A DNA stretch of 64,000 nucleotides from JBBDSH01 sp040905045. GTDB lineage: Bacteria; Pseudomonadota; Gammaproteobacteria; Eutrophobiales; Eutrophobiaceae. Made by a program: the position numbers and the translations under genes. A model generated the notes under the pieces. It did not search any database, had not been told where the DNA came from, and worked only from the letters and a program-made list of their open reading frames with translations. Below, piece after piece: positions 7,947 through 15,145 of this stretch; the first letter of the stretch is position 1, and each line of letters starts with the position of its first letter. The stretch covers positions 65,063 to 129,062 of the forward strand of contig JBBDSH010000050.1 in NCBI GenBank assembly GCA_040905045.1, written 5' to 3'.

Positions 7947-9185
7947 TCAGCACCAGCCGCGCGTGTTCATTGCCTCTTCTACGCGCTTCAGGGCATTGAT
8001 CCACGCACCCAGACGCACCGATTCGATCTGAAAGCGTGCCGCGGTATTCACCGCCGCATGATAGCCGGCAATCAGCCGTTCACGGCGCAAGCGGTTAATG
8101 GTATCCAGATCCCAGTAGTCGTCGGTCAACCCTTGTGTTCGCTCCATCTGACACAGATGCACGCTGCCGGCATTGGCGAGCACATCGGGTACTACGGTGA
8201 CGCCGTTATCCAACAGGATCGCGTCGGCTTCCAGCGTCGTCGGTGCATTGGCCGCTTCCACCAGCATACGCGCCTTGATGCGCGGGGCATTGTCAGACGT
8301 AATCACACCCTGCAGCGCGGCGGGCACCAGGACATCGCAATCCGACTCCAGCAACTCCGCATTGGTAATCGGCGCAGTACCGGACAGGCCCCCGACGCCG
8401 CCGGTTTCATGCTTGTGTTCCAGCAACGACGGGATGTCGATACCGTCTTTGGCGTAAACGCCGCCACGGCTGTCACTGACAGCAACCACCCGACAACCTG
8501 CTTCAGAGAATAGCCGCGCAGCCACCGAACCGACCTGACCGAATCCCTGCACGGCGACGCGGGCGTTTTCGATTTGCAGTCCGGCCTCCCCGGCGGCTTC
8601 CCGAAAGACGTCAAATACCCCGCGGCCGGTCGCCTCGTAGCCGCCCAGTGTACCACCGAGTATGGGCGGTTTGTCATTCACCGCCGCCGGTGCATGGCGG
8701 CCGGTGATCTGTTCGTATTCATCCAGCATCCAGGCCATACTCTGCAAATCCGTGCCGACATCGGCGCCGGGCACGTCGTAGTCCGGCCCGGCCGGTTGCA
8801 GGTAACGCATGTAACCGCGGCACAGGCTTTCGTATTCCCGCACGCTGAGTTCGCGCGGATCCGCCTTGATGCCGCCCTTGCCGCCACCCGCCGGGATCAG
8901 GCCCGCCGCGTGCTTTATCGTCATGATCATTGCCAGCGCCTTGACCTCATCCAGGTTCAGATCCGCGGATATGCGCGTGCCGTCGCGTGTCGGTCCGAGC
9001 GCATCGTTGTAGCGCACGCGGTAGGCATCAAACACACGGAAGCTGCCGTCATCCATTTTCAGGGGGATGCGGAAAGCAAGAATGCGTGCCGGCGCGCTCA
9101 TCAGCTCAACGACATTGGGATTAACCTCTCCATATTCCGCAGAACGGTGCAGAAGAGAAGTGCTCTGTTCGAGGAAATCGTACAT
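7947..9185 (-). CDS. Glutamate dehydrogenase (Glu/Leu/Phe/Val family)
   Basis: NAD(P)-dependent amino-acid dehydrogenase, most likely interconverting glutamate and 2-oxoglutarate plus ammonia. The 412 residues include the substrate loop PAGGGKGGIKADP with the catalytic Lys, the conserved DVPGADVGTD, and a Rossmann glycine motif VAVQGFGQVGSVAARLF followed by an aspartate at the end of the second strand (VAVSDSRGG). The ATG at 9185 is preceded by GGAGG at 6 bases; the TTG at 9191 is less likely. Divergent from the ATP-grasp genes across a 404-base control region, so it could supply glutamate to that cluster (inference). Confidence 0.87.
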   Translation of the reverse strand: MYDFLEQSTSLLHRSAEYGEVNPNVVELMSAPARILAFRIPLKMDDGSFRVFDAYRVRYNDALGPTRDGTRISADLNLDEVKALAMIMTIKHAAGLIPAGGGKGGIKADPRELSVREYESLCRGYMRYLQPAGPDYDVPGADVGTDLQSMAWMLDEYEQITGRHAPAAVNDKPPILGGTLGGYEATGRGVFDVFREAAGEAGLQIENARVAVQGFGQVGSVAARLFSEAGCRVVAVSDSRGGVYAKDGIDIPSLLEHKHETGGVGGLSGTAPITNAELLESDCDVLVPAALQGVITSDNAPRIKARMLVEAANAPTTLEADAILLDNGVTVVPDVLANAGSVHLCQMERTQGLTDDYWDLDTINRLRRERLIAGYHAAVNTAARFQIESVRLGAWINALKRVEEAMNTRGWC

Positions 9186-9472
9186 CCGCAACCTCCAGCT
9201 GTTTCAAATCCGGATTCAAACATCTTGCGCTATTCATAAACCTGCCGCAAGATCATAAACTGCGCAATAACCACTGGATTTTGGTCAGCGTTGCATTATT
9301 TCAACGGCGGCGGCGGGAATGTAATCGATTCTTCAGGTTCATGCGTGGCAGGGAATTTGGCGGTCTCGAATATTCTCTGTTACCCAGCAAAATGAATATA
9401 TCGGCTGTCGCCATATGGCAACGATAGTGCCGACATTACTCTCTCCCAGCGATAAACTTTTCAGGGATTAAC

Positions 9473-9486
9473 TTGATGCGGATCAA
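9473..9486. promoter_or_regulatory. FNR/Anr-type binding site
   Basis: TTGAT (9473-9477), GCGG, ATCAA (9482-9486) is an exact match to the TTGATNNNNATCAA consensus of the FNR/Anr branch of the Crp-Fnr superfamily. It lies about 100 bases before the first ATP-grasp start and about 50 bases before the candidate -35. That is somewhat upstream of the classic -41.5 activating position, unless a second promoter exists. It suggests oxygen- or nitric-oxide-linked control of the ATP-grasp cluster or of gdh. Confidence 0.55.
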
Positions 9487-9533
9487 TTTCCGCCTCAACC
9501 TTGTCTTCGACAATGGTTCTTCTTGATAACTTC

Positions 9534-9563
9534 TTGTCCATGATAAAGTTTATTTACTATTAT
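9534..9563 (+). promoter_or_regulatory. Candidate sigma-70 promoter for the ATP-grasp cluster
   Basis: TTGTCC (9534-9539) and TATTAT (9558-9563) are separated by 18 bases. This puts transcription start near 9570, about 20 bases before the ATG at 9590, leaving room for the GAGGAA ribosome site. Prediction from consensus only. Confidence 0.45.
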
Positions 9564-9589
9564 GGATAACACTGTAATAAGAGGAATTA

Positions 9590-10894
9590 ATGACCTGTAA
9601 CGTTTTCATTATCGGCCTGGATTCGCTGGTAGAGGAGCAACTAAAGCATATACCGCACGCCTCGCTCTACAATATCATGCCGCTTCTGACACAGGACGAG
9701 ATAACCCGCGCACCCGAGTACGATATGCGCGCCCTGACAGAGAAAAGCGAAAAGGTGCTCGATTCTTTCCCGGGCAGCATCGATGCGATCGTGACCTGCT
9801 GGGATTTCCCGTCCAATCTGCTTGCTATTCCTCTTCGCTCGAAACGGGGGCTGCCGTCACCGGCACTGGAAGCGGCCTTGCGCTGCGAACATAAATACTG
9901 GAGCCGGGTTGTTCAGGCGAAGGTCATGCCCGAATCCGTACCCGAGTTTCAAGCCGTCGATCCCTTCGCCGACGACCCGCTGGCGCAAATCCGACTGCCT
10001 TATCCGTTCTGGCTGAAGCCGGTCAAGTCCTATGGCTCTCATCTGGGTTTCAGGATTAACAACGAGCAGGATTTGCAACAGGCCATTCCACTCATTCGCA
10101 AAAACATCGGCCGGCTGGGCAAGCCCTTTGATTATTTTCTCGAGCAGGTCGAATTGCCCGCGGAGATCAGGCCGGTTACCGGACATCACTGCATTGCCGA
10201 AGCCATTATCTCAAGAGGACGCCAGTGCACTCTTGAAGGCTACGTCCAGAACGGATATATCGATATTTATGGTGTGGTGGATTCCATCCGCGACACACAC
10301 TTCCGCTCGTGCTTTGCCCGCTATGAATACCCCTCCAACCTGCCGCAAGAGCTGCGTTCCCGCATGACGGAAGCGGGCAAACAGATTATCAAGGCTGCAG
10401 GGCTGGATAATTCGCCCTTCAATATCGAGTTTTACTATGACCGTCCCCGCGATCACCTCTGGCTGCTGGAAATCAATACCCGTATATCACGTTCCCATAC
10501 GCCGCTGTTCCAGATGGTCGACGGCGCCTCGCATCTCAAGGTTATGCTCGACGTGGGCCTGGGGCGGCCGGTCCATGCGCCGCACCGGGAAGGTAACTAT
10601 CCGCTTGCGGCCAAGTTCATGCTGCGGGTTTTCAAGGACAAGAAAGTAGAGCAGGCGCCGGGCAGTGCGGAAATTGAGGCTGTTCAACAACGCTTTCCCG
10701 GCAGCGTGGTCGAAGTAGGAGTCAAGGCGGGAATGCGTCTGTCCGAGATGATAAATCAGGATGCGTATTCTTATGAAATCATGGATTTGTTCCTGGGCGC
10801 ACAGAACCATCATCAGCTCATGGCCCGCTACCGCGAATGCCTGCAAATGCTACCGTTTCGTTTCTCGTCGCCGGACAAGGCGGAAACCCCGTGA
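9590..10894 (+). CDS. ATP-grasp ligase, cluster paralogue 1
   Basis: A 434-residue ATP-grasp enzyme, a fold that usually joins a carboxylate, through an acyl-phosphate, to an amine or thiol. Seen: an N-terminal pre-ATP-grasp domain (about 1-95), the cluster-specific CEHKYWSR (99-106), nucleotide-binding PFWLKPVKSYGSHLGFRI with Lys143 and Lys146, hinge segment CIAEAIISRGRQCTLEGY (201-218), and metal ligands in FNIEF (277-281) and LLEINTR (292-298). A C-terminal domain carries INQDAYSYE. It is homologous to the proteins at 11059 and 13780 but the most divergent of the three. A ribosome site GAGGAA precedes the start. The amine and acid substrates are unknown. Confidence 0.85.
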   Translation: MTCNVFIIGLDSLVEEQLKHIPHASLYNIMPLLTQDEITRAPEYDMRALTEKSEKVLDSFPGSIDAIVTCWDFPSNLLAIPLRSKRGLPSPALEAALRCEHKYWSRVVQAKVMPESVPEFQAVDPFADDPLAQIRLPYPFWLKPVKSYGSHLGFRINNEQDLQQAIPLIRKNIGRLGKPFDYFLEQVELPAEIRPVTGHHCIAEAIISRGRQCTLEGYVQNGYIDIYGVVDSIRDTHFRSCFARYEYPSNLPQELRSRMTEAGKQIIKAAGLDNSPFNIEFYYDRPRDHLWLLEINTRISRSHTPLFQMVDGASHLKVMLDVGLGRPVHAPHREGNYPLAAKFMLRVFKDKKVEQAPGSAEIEAVQQRFPGSVVEVGVKAGMRLSEMINQDAYSYEIMDLFLGAQNHHQLMARYRECLQMLPFRFSSPDKAETP

Positions 10895-10950
10895 CACCCG
10901 CCGCCGGAACAACCCGCGCCGCGACCTTCCCGGACGGGTTTTAGTTGATT

Positions 10951-10974
10951 CCGATCATGACAGGGATCGGTTTT
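10951..10974 (+). terminator. Possible weak intrinsic terminator
   Basis: CCGATC (10951-10956) and GATCGG (10965-10970) form a 6-bp stem with an 8-base loop followed by TTTT. It lies between ATP-grasp paralogues 1 and 2. The stem is short and could allow read-through, so it may attenuate and not end transcription. Confidence 0.4.
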
Positions 10975-11058
10975 CTATGATATGGATTGTATCCGGGTGT
11001 ATTTAATCCCCCGGATAATCTAAATTCGTTAGTGCACGCCGCCACTTTTATCAAACCT

Positions 11059-12357
11059 ATGCATATGGCCGATTCTCCCGACAAGAATATTTTCGTTCTC
11101 GGCCTGAATGATTTTAATCTCGGGAAACTGAAAACCGTTCACGGTGCTGAAGATTACGCCTACCACGGTCTGTTGTCGCCGGAGGAGATCCTGGAGGCTG
11201 ACGCCTATCCAATTCGTGACATGATCGATCGTGCCCGGCAGCAACTGCATGAGTTTCAGGGTTCGGTGGACGCCATCATCGGCTATATGGACTTTCCGGT
11301 CAGCACGATGCTGCCGATCCTCAAGCGCGGCTTCGACCTGCCGGGGCCATCGCTGGAAAGCCTGCTCAAATGCGAACACAAATACTGGAGTCGGCTGGAG
11401 CAGCAGAAGGCGGTTCCGGACGTAACCCCGGCCTTTGCCGCCTTCAATCCCTTCGATAAAGACGCCAGAGAACGTATCGACCTGCCTTATCCTTTCTGGG
11501 TAAAGCCGATCAAATCCGCCGGTTCGTGGCTGGGCTTTCGCATCGGCAGTAACAAACAGTTTGATGATGCCGTGCAAACCATCCGTCAACACATCGGACG
11601 TTTCGGCGATCCCTTCAACTACATCCTGGAACAGGCGGACCTGCCGGAGGATATCGCGCGGGTCGGAGGCAACTGGTGTATCGCCGAACAGATCATCGGC
11701 GGGCGGCAGATTACCGTCGAAGGCTATGTTTTGAACGGTTCCATCCGCTCCCACGGGATCATCGACTCGATTCTGTATCCCGGAACATCGAGTTTCTTCC
11801 GCTACCAATACCCGTCCGGAATACCCGAAGCTGTAAAGCAGAGAATGCTTACCAGCATTGAGACGCTGCTTACAGCCATTGGTTATGATAATTCGGCCTT
11901 TAACATCGAGTTTTTCTGGGACGAAGCCACGGATCAACTGTGGCTGCTTGAGATCAACACCCGCGTGGCGCAGCACCACAGCGACCTGTTCGAAAAGGTC
12001 GACGGAGTTTCCAACCATCAGGTGACTGTGGATGTGGCCCTGGGCCTGGAACCGCACATGCAGCCGGGAGCAGGCTTGTTCAACTGTGCTGCGGCATGCT
12101 GGCTGCGACACTGGCGGGACGGTATCGTGCGCCGGGTCCCCACAAAAGGCGAGATTGCTGAAATCGAAGAGCGCATGCCGGGCACCGTTATCGAGCTGGA
12201 AGTGCACGAAGGTAAGCGGCTTGCCGAGATCGTCGATCAAGACAGCTACAGTTATGTGCTCGCGCTGATTTACGTCGGAGGCATGAACGAAAGCGATTTA
12301 TTGAATCAATACGAAGCCTGTGTACAGGCCTTGAGATTTGAGATTGAAGCGGTTTAA
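11059..12357 (+). CDS. ATP-grasp ligase, cluster paralogue 2
   Basis: A 432-residue homologue of the flanking ATP-grasp proteins. It shares KNIFVLGLNDFNL at the start, KCEHKYWSRLEQ, PFWVKPIKSAGSWLGFRI (ATP lysines), WCIAEQIIGGRQITVEGY, FNIEFFWD and LWLLEINTRVA (metal ligands), and a C-terminal DQDSYSYVLALIY. By eye it is closest to paralogue 3. The frame is open from 10987, but the segment before 11059 lacks similarity to the paralogues, so ATG 11059 or 11065 is preferred. Three copies with intact catalytic residues suggest three successive ligations or different specificities (inference). Confidence 0.85.
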   Translation: MHMADSPDKNIFVLGLNDFNLGKLKTVHGAEDYAYHGLLSPEEILEADAYPIRDMIDRARQQLHEFQGSVDAIIGYMDFPVSTMLPILKRGFDLPGPSLESLLKCEHKYWSRLEQQKAVPDVTPAFAAFNPFDKDARERIDLPYPFWVKPIKSAGSWLGFRIGSNKQFDDAVQTIRQHIGRFGDPFNYILEQADLPEDIARVGGNWCIAEQIIGGRQITVEGYVLNGSIRSHGIIDSILYPGTSSFFRYQYPSGIPEAVKQRMLTSIETLLTAIGYDNSAFNIEFFWDEATDQLWLLEINTRVAQHHSDLFEKVDGVSNHQVTVDVALGLEPHMQPGAGLFNCAAACWLRHWRDGIVRRVPTKGEIAEIEERMPGTVIELEVHEGKRLAEIVDQDSYSYVLALIYVGGMNESDLLNQYEACVQALRFEIEAV

Positions 12358-12374
12358 ATCGGATCAAGCGGGCA

Positions 12375-12394
12375 GGCATGCGAGCGTGCATGCC
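12375..12394. other. Short hairpin between ATP-grasp 2 and the M20 gene
   Basis: GGCATGC (12375-12381) and GCATGCC (12388-12394) form a perfect 7-bp stem with a 6-base loop, 34 bases before the M20 start. There is no U-tract, so it is not a typical terminator. It may tune expression or mRNA processing between the genes. Confidence 0.35.
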
Positions 12395-12427
12395 GGCCGG
12401 ACTTTTCGTGACGGAGGAAACTGACCG

Positions 12428-13762
12428 ATGGTGCAACGCACAAACTTTGTCAACCCCGATCGCATCGCCGAGCGGTTGGTGTCCTTCGTCCGCATTCCCT
12501 CCATTACGGGCCACGAGGACCAGGCAGTTAACCAGCTTGCCAACTGGCTGCAGAAACTGGACGTGGAAATCGACTACTGGAACGACGGCATCACGGCCCT
12601 GCAGAGGGATCCAAACTATCCCGGGCACGTGGTCGTGCGGGCCGGGTGCCGGGTGGTCGTCGGCGACGCCGGGGGCGAACGGCCCGGACCGACGGTGATG
12701 CTTACCGGGCACGTTGATGTCGTGCCGCCCGGCGATTATGAACGCTGGGACTACGAACCCTTTTCGGGGGAACAGCGCGACGACAGAGTCTACGGCTGCG
12801 GCGCCTCCGACATGAAATCCGGGCTCATTGCGGCGCTTGAGGCGTTTCAGGCGTTTGCCGACGGACCCAGGAAGTTTGCCGGCCGGGTGATTCTGGTGGC
12901 GGTTCCGGCCGAGGAGGACAGCGGACTGGGTACGCTGGCGGCGATCCGCCGGGGCTGGGACGCCGACGCGGCTATCATACCGGAACCCACCTCGCAGAAC
13001 GGAGTGCCGCAGCTGGTTATCGCGCATGCGGGCGCCATGTCCTACGTCATCGAAGTGCCCGGGCTGGCGGCGCACGCCGGCAAGCGCCTTCAGGGACAGA
13101 ACTCCCTCGATCATTTTCTTTCGATCATGGACGCCATGCGCGAGGATGAAAAACGGCTCAATGAATCCGAGCAACACCCCCTGATGCAGGCATTGAAGCT
13201 TCCCTATGCCACCAACGTGGGCATGATTGAAGGCGGGCTATGGTCCTCAAGCGTGATGGACTCGCTCAAGGCCACCGTCCGTATCGGCATCGCCCTGAAC
13301 GAAACCGTGGAGCAGGCGGACAAACGGTTCCGGGCGGCTATCATGAATACCATCAAGGCTGATCCGTGGTTATCAAAAAACCCGCCGAAGATCACACGCC
13401 AGGCCGCTGGTTTCGGATCCTCGCATATACCTGAGAATCATCCCCTGGTAAGTGCCGTATCCGGATCCGCGGAGGAAGTTTTTCGCAATTCAACGCCGAT
13501 TACCGGTGCTCCCTATGGTTGCGACATGTCCGGCTGGATCCGGCTCGCCGGAGTACCAACCGTCCTTTACGGTCCGGGCGAGATCACATGCGCCCATGGT
13601 CCCAATGAGTGGGCGTCACTGGATACAACCTACCGTTCCGCTCAGGTGATGGTCAAGGCAACCGAGCGGATACTGGATATGGATATGGAAGAATTACGCA
13701 AGCTGAACAGACAATGTTTCCCTAAAACCCACAAATCCCGTTCACGCTTTCATAAACGATAG
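12428..13762 (+). CDS. M20 family metallopeptidase (ArgE/DapE/CPG2-like)
   Basis: A zinc-dependent exopeptidase or deacylase of 444 residues. Metal ligands and catalytic residues are visible: TGHVDVVPPGDY (first His and catalytic Asp), YGCGASDMKSGL (bridging Asp), VPAEEDSGLG (catalytic Glu and ligand Glu), IPEPT, and AHGPNEW near the C-terminus (last His). The dimerisation domain lies around 200-320. A GGAGGA ribosome site precedes the ATG. It sits between the second and third ATP-grasp genes on the same strand, where it may trim, deprotect or degrade the ligation product. Whether it removes an acyl group or a residue cannot be told. Confidence 0.88.
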   Translation: MVQRTNFVNPDRIAERLVSFVRIPSITGHEDQAVNQLANWLQKLDVEIDYWNDGITALQRDPNYPGHVVVRAGCRVVVGDAGGERPGPTVMLTGHVDVVPPGDYERWDYEPFSGEQRDDRVYGCGASDMKSGLIAALEAFQAFADGPRKFAGRVILVAVPAEEDSGLGTLAAIRRGWDADAAIIPEPTSQNGVPQLVIAHAGAMSYVIEVPGLAAHAGKRLQGQNSLDHFLSIMDAMREDEKRLNESEQHPLMQALKLPYATNVGMIEGGLWSSSVMDSLKATVRIGIALNETVEQADKRFRAAIMNTIKADPWLSKNPPKITRQAAGFGSSHIPENHPLVSAVSGSAEEVFRNSTPITGAPYGCDMSGWIRLAGVPTVLYGPGEITCAHGPNEWASLDTTYRSAQVMVKATERILDMDMEELRKLNRQCFPKTHKSRSRFHKR

Positions 13763-13779
13763 ACGTACAGTGATGAATT

Positions 13780-15066
13780 ATGAAAAACATTTTTGTTATC
13801 GGACTCAACGAATTTAACCTTCAGAAACTCCAGAAAATCAGAAACGCTGAAAACTACCGGTTTCATCCCTTGCTTTCATCCGAGGACGTGCTCGAACAGG
13901 AAAAATACGACATTGAGGGGATCCTGTCCAAGGCGGCAAGTCAGCTGAGAAGCTTTGACGGCAGCATCGACGGCATCATCCATTACATCGACTTCCCGGC
14001 AAGCACCAGTGTTCCTTTATTGTGCCGCAAATTCGACCTGCCGTCGGCCTCCTTTGAAGCCGTGCTGAAATGCGAGCACAAATACTGGAGTCGCCTGGAA
14101 CAAAAACGAACGGTCCCGGATCACGTGCCGGAATTCGCCTGTTTCGATCCTTTCGACGATGACGCCCTGAAGAAAATGGACCTCGACTTCCCATTTTGGA
14201 TCAAGCCCATTAAGTCATTTTCCTCCTATCTCGGATTCCGGATCGGCAATGAACAGGAATTCCATGACTGCTGTGTGATTATCCGTGAAAATATCGGCCG
14301 CTTTGAAGAGCCCTTCAACCACCTGTTGAACTTGGCTGACCTGCCGGCCGAGGTCGCCGAGGTCGGAGGCGGCATGTGCATCGCCGAAAACATCATCTCC
14401 GGCCGTCAATGCACGCTGGAATGCTATGTTTACAGAGGTAAGGTGCATACCTACGGCGTGGTTGATTCAATCCGCGAGGCGAACCGCACCTCATTTTCCC
14501 GCTATCAGTATCCGTCCAGGCTACCCAAGCGTGTACAGAAACGGATGCATAAAATCGCCCAGCAGATAATGACCCATATCGGTTACAATGAGGCGCCGTT
14601 CAATATTGAGTTTTTCTGGGACGAAGCGCACAATCATATCTGGCTTCTCGAAATCAACCCACGGATTTCGGCTTCCCACTGTGAACTCTTCGAAGATGTG
14701 GACGGGGTGTCCAGCCACGATATCGCTGTCGAGCTGTCTATCGGGAACGAACCGGAACCGTTGCGCCATATCGGCGAATTCAATTGTGCGGCGAAATTCT
14801 TCCTGAGGAAGCACGAGGACGCCTACGTCGAGGCGGTGCCCGATGAGTCGGTCGTACGCCGCCTCGAGGAAGAGATGCCGGGGACGACCATTCATATACA
14901 GGTGCACCCCGGCATGTGGCTCTCCGAACTGATGGATCAGGACAGCTATACTTACATACTGGCGATAATGTGGCTCGGCGGACGCCATCAGCGTGAACTG
15001 TTGAAAAAATACAACCGCTGCGTCCGCGCCTTGAAGTTCCGGCTTGCTAAAAGGCCGTTTGCCTGA
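13780..15066 (+). CDS. ATP-grasp ligase, cluster paralogue 3
   Basis: The third paralogue, 428 residues, starting directly with KNIFVIGLNEFNLQKL. Shared motifs: KCEHKYWSRLEQ (98-109), PFWIKPIKSFSSYLGFRI with Lys142 and Lys145, MCIAENIISGRQCTLECY, FNIEFFWD, IWLLEINPRIS (ligand Glu/Asn), and LMDQDSYTYILAIMW near the end. It begins 17 bases after the M20 stop, so the M20 and ATP-grasp genes are probably one operon. Known ATP-grasp peptide ligases such as RimK and D-Ala-D-Ala ligase share the fold, but I recognise no close characterised family. Confidence 0.85.
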   Translation: MKNIFVIGLNEFNLQKLQKIRNAENYRFHPLLSSEDVLEQEKYDIEGILSKAASQLRSFDGSIDGIIHYIDFPASTSVPLLCRKFDLPSASFEAVLKCEHKYWSRLEQKRTVPDHVPEFACFDPFDDDALKKMDLDFPFWIKPIKSFSSYLGFRIGNEQEFHDCCVIIRENIGRFEEPFNHLLNLADLPAEVAEVGGGMCIAENIISGRQCTLECYVYRGKVHTYGVVDSIREANRTSFSRYQYPSRLPKRVQKRMHKIAQQIMTHIGYNEAPFNIEFFWDEAHNHIWLLEINPRISASHCELFEDVDGVSSHDIAVELSIGNEPEPLRHIGEFNCAAKFFLRKHEDAYVEAVPDESVVRRLEEEMPGTTIHIQVHPGMWLSELMDQDSYTYILAIMWLGGRHQRELLKKYNRCVRALKFRLAKRPFA

Positions 15067-15145
15067 GGCCGGATTGCACGCCGATTGTAACGGAAACACA
15101 CGACGACCGTATCCGGATCCATCAAAACGTAAGGCAGAACCGATC

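Larger units (their letters stand above)
9186..9589. promoter_or_regulatory. Divergent intergenic region, gdh / ATP-grasp cluster
   Basis: About 404 bases without a gene between two divergent transcription units. It holds a perfect FNR-type palindrome (9473-9486), a candidate promoter next to the ATP-grasp start (9534-9563), and an inverted repeat CTTGCG/CGCAAG close to the gdh start. The sequence is more AT-rich than the neighbouring genes, as expected for a control region. Confidence 0.6.

Noticed and set aside
10987..11058. N-terminal extension of ATP-grasp paralogue 2
   Set aside because: The extra 24 residues have no counterpart in paralogues 1 and 3, which start close to the first strand.
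11029..12240. A 403-codon open frame on the minus strand across ATP-grasp paralogue 2
   Set aside because: It lies wholly antisense to a gene with conserved ATP-grasp motifs, shows no family motif itself, and such long shadows are common in GC-rich genes.
9590..15066. N-acetylglutaminylglutamine amide (NAGGN) cluster
   Set aside because: That pathway needs an asparagine-synthase-like amidotransferase and an acetyltransferase-ATP-grasp fusion; neither is present.
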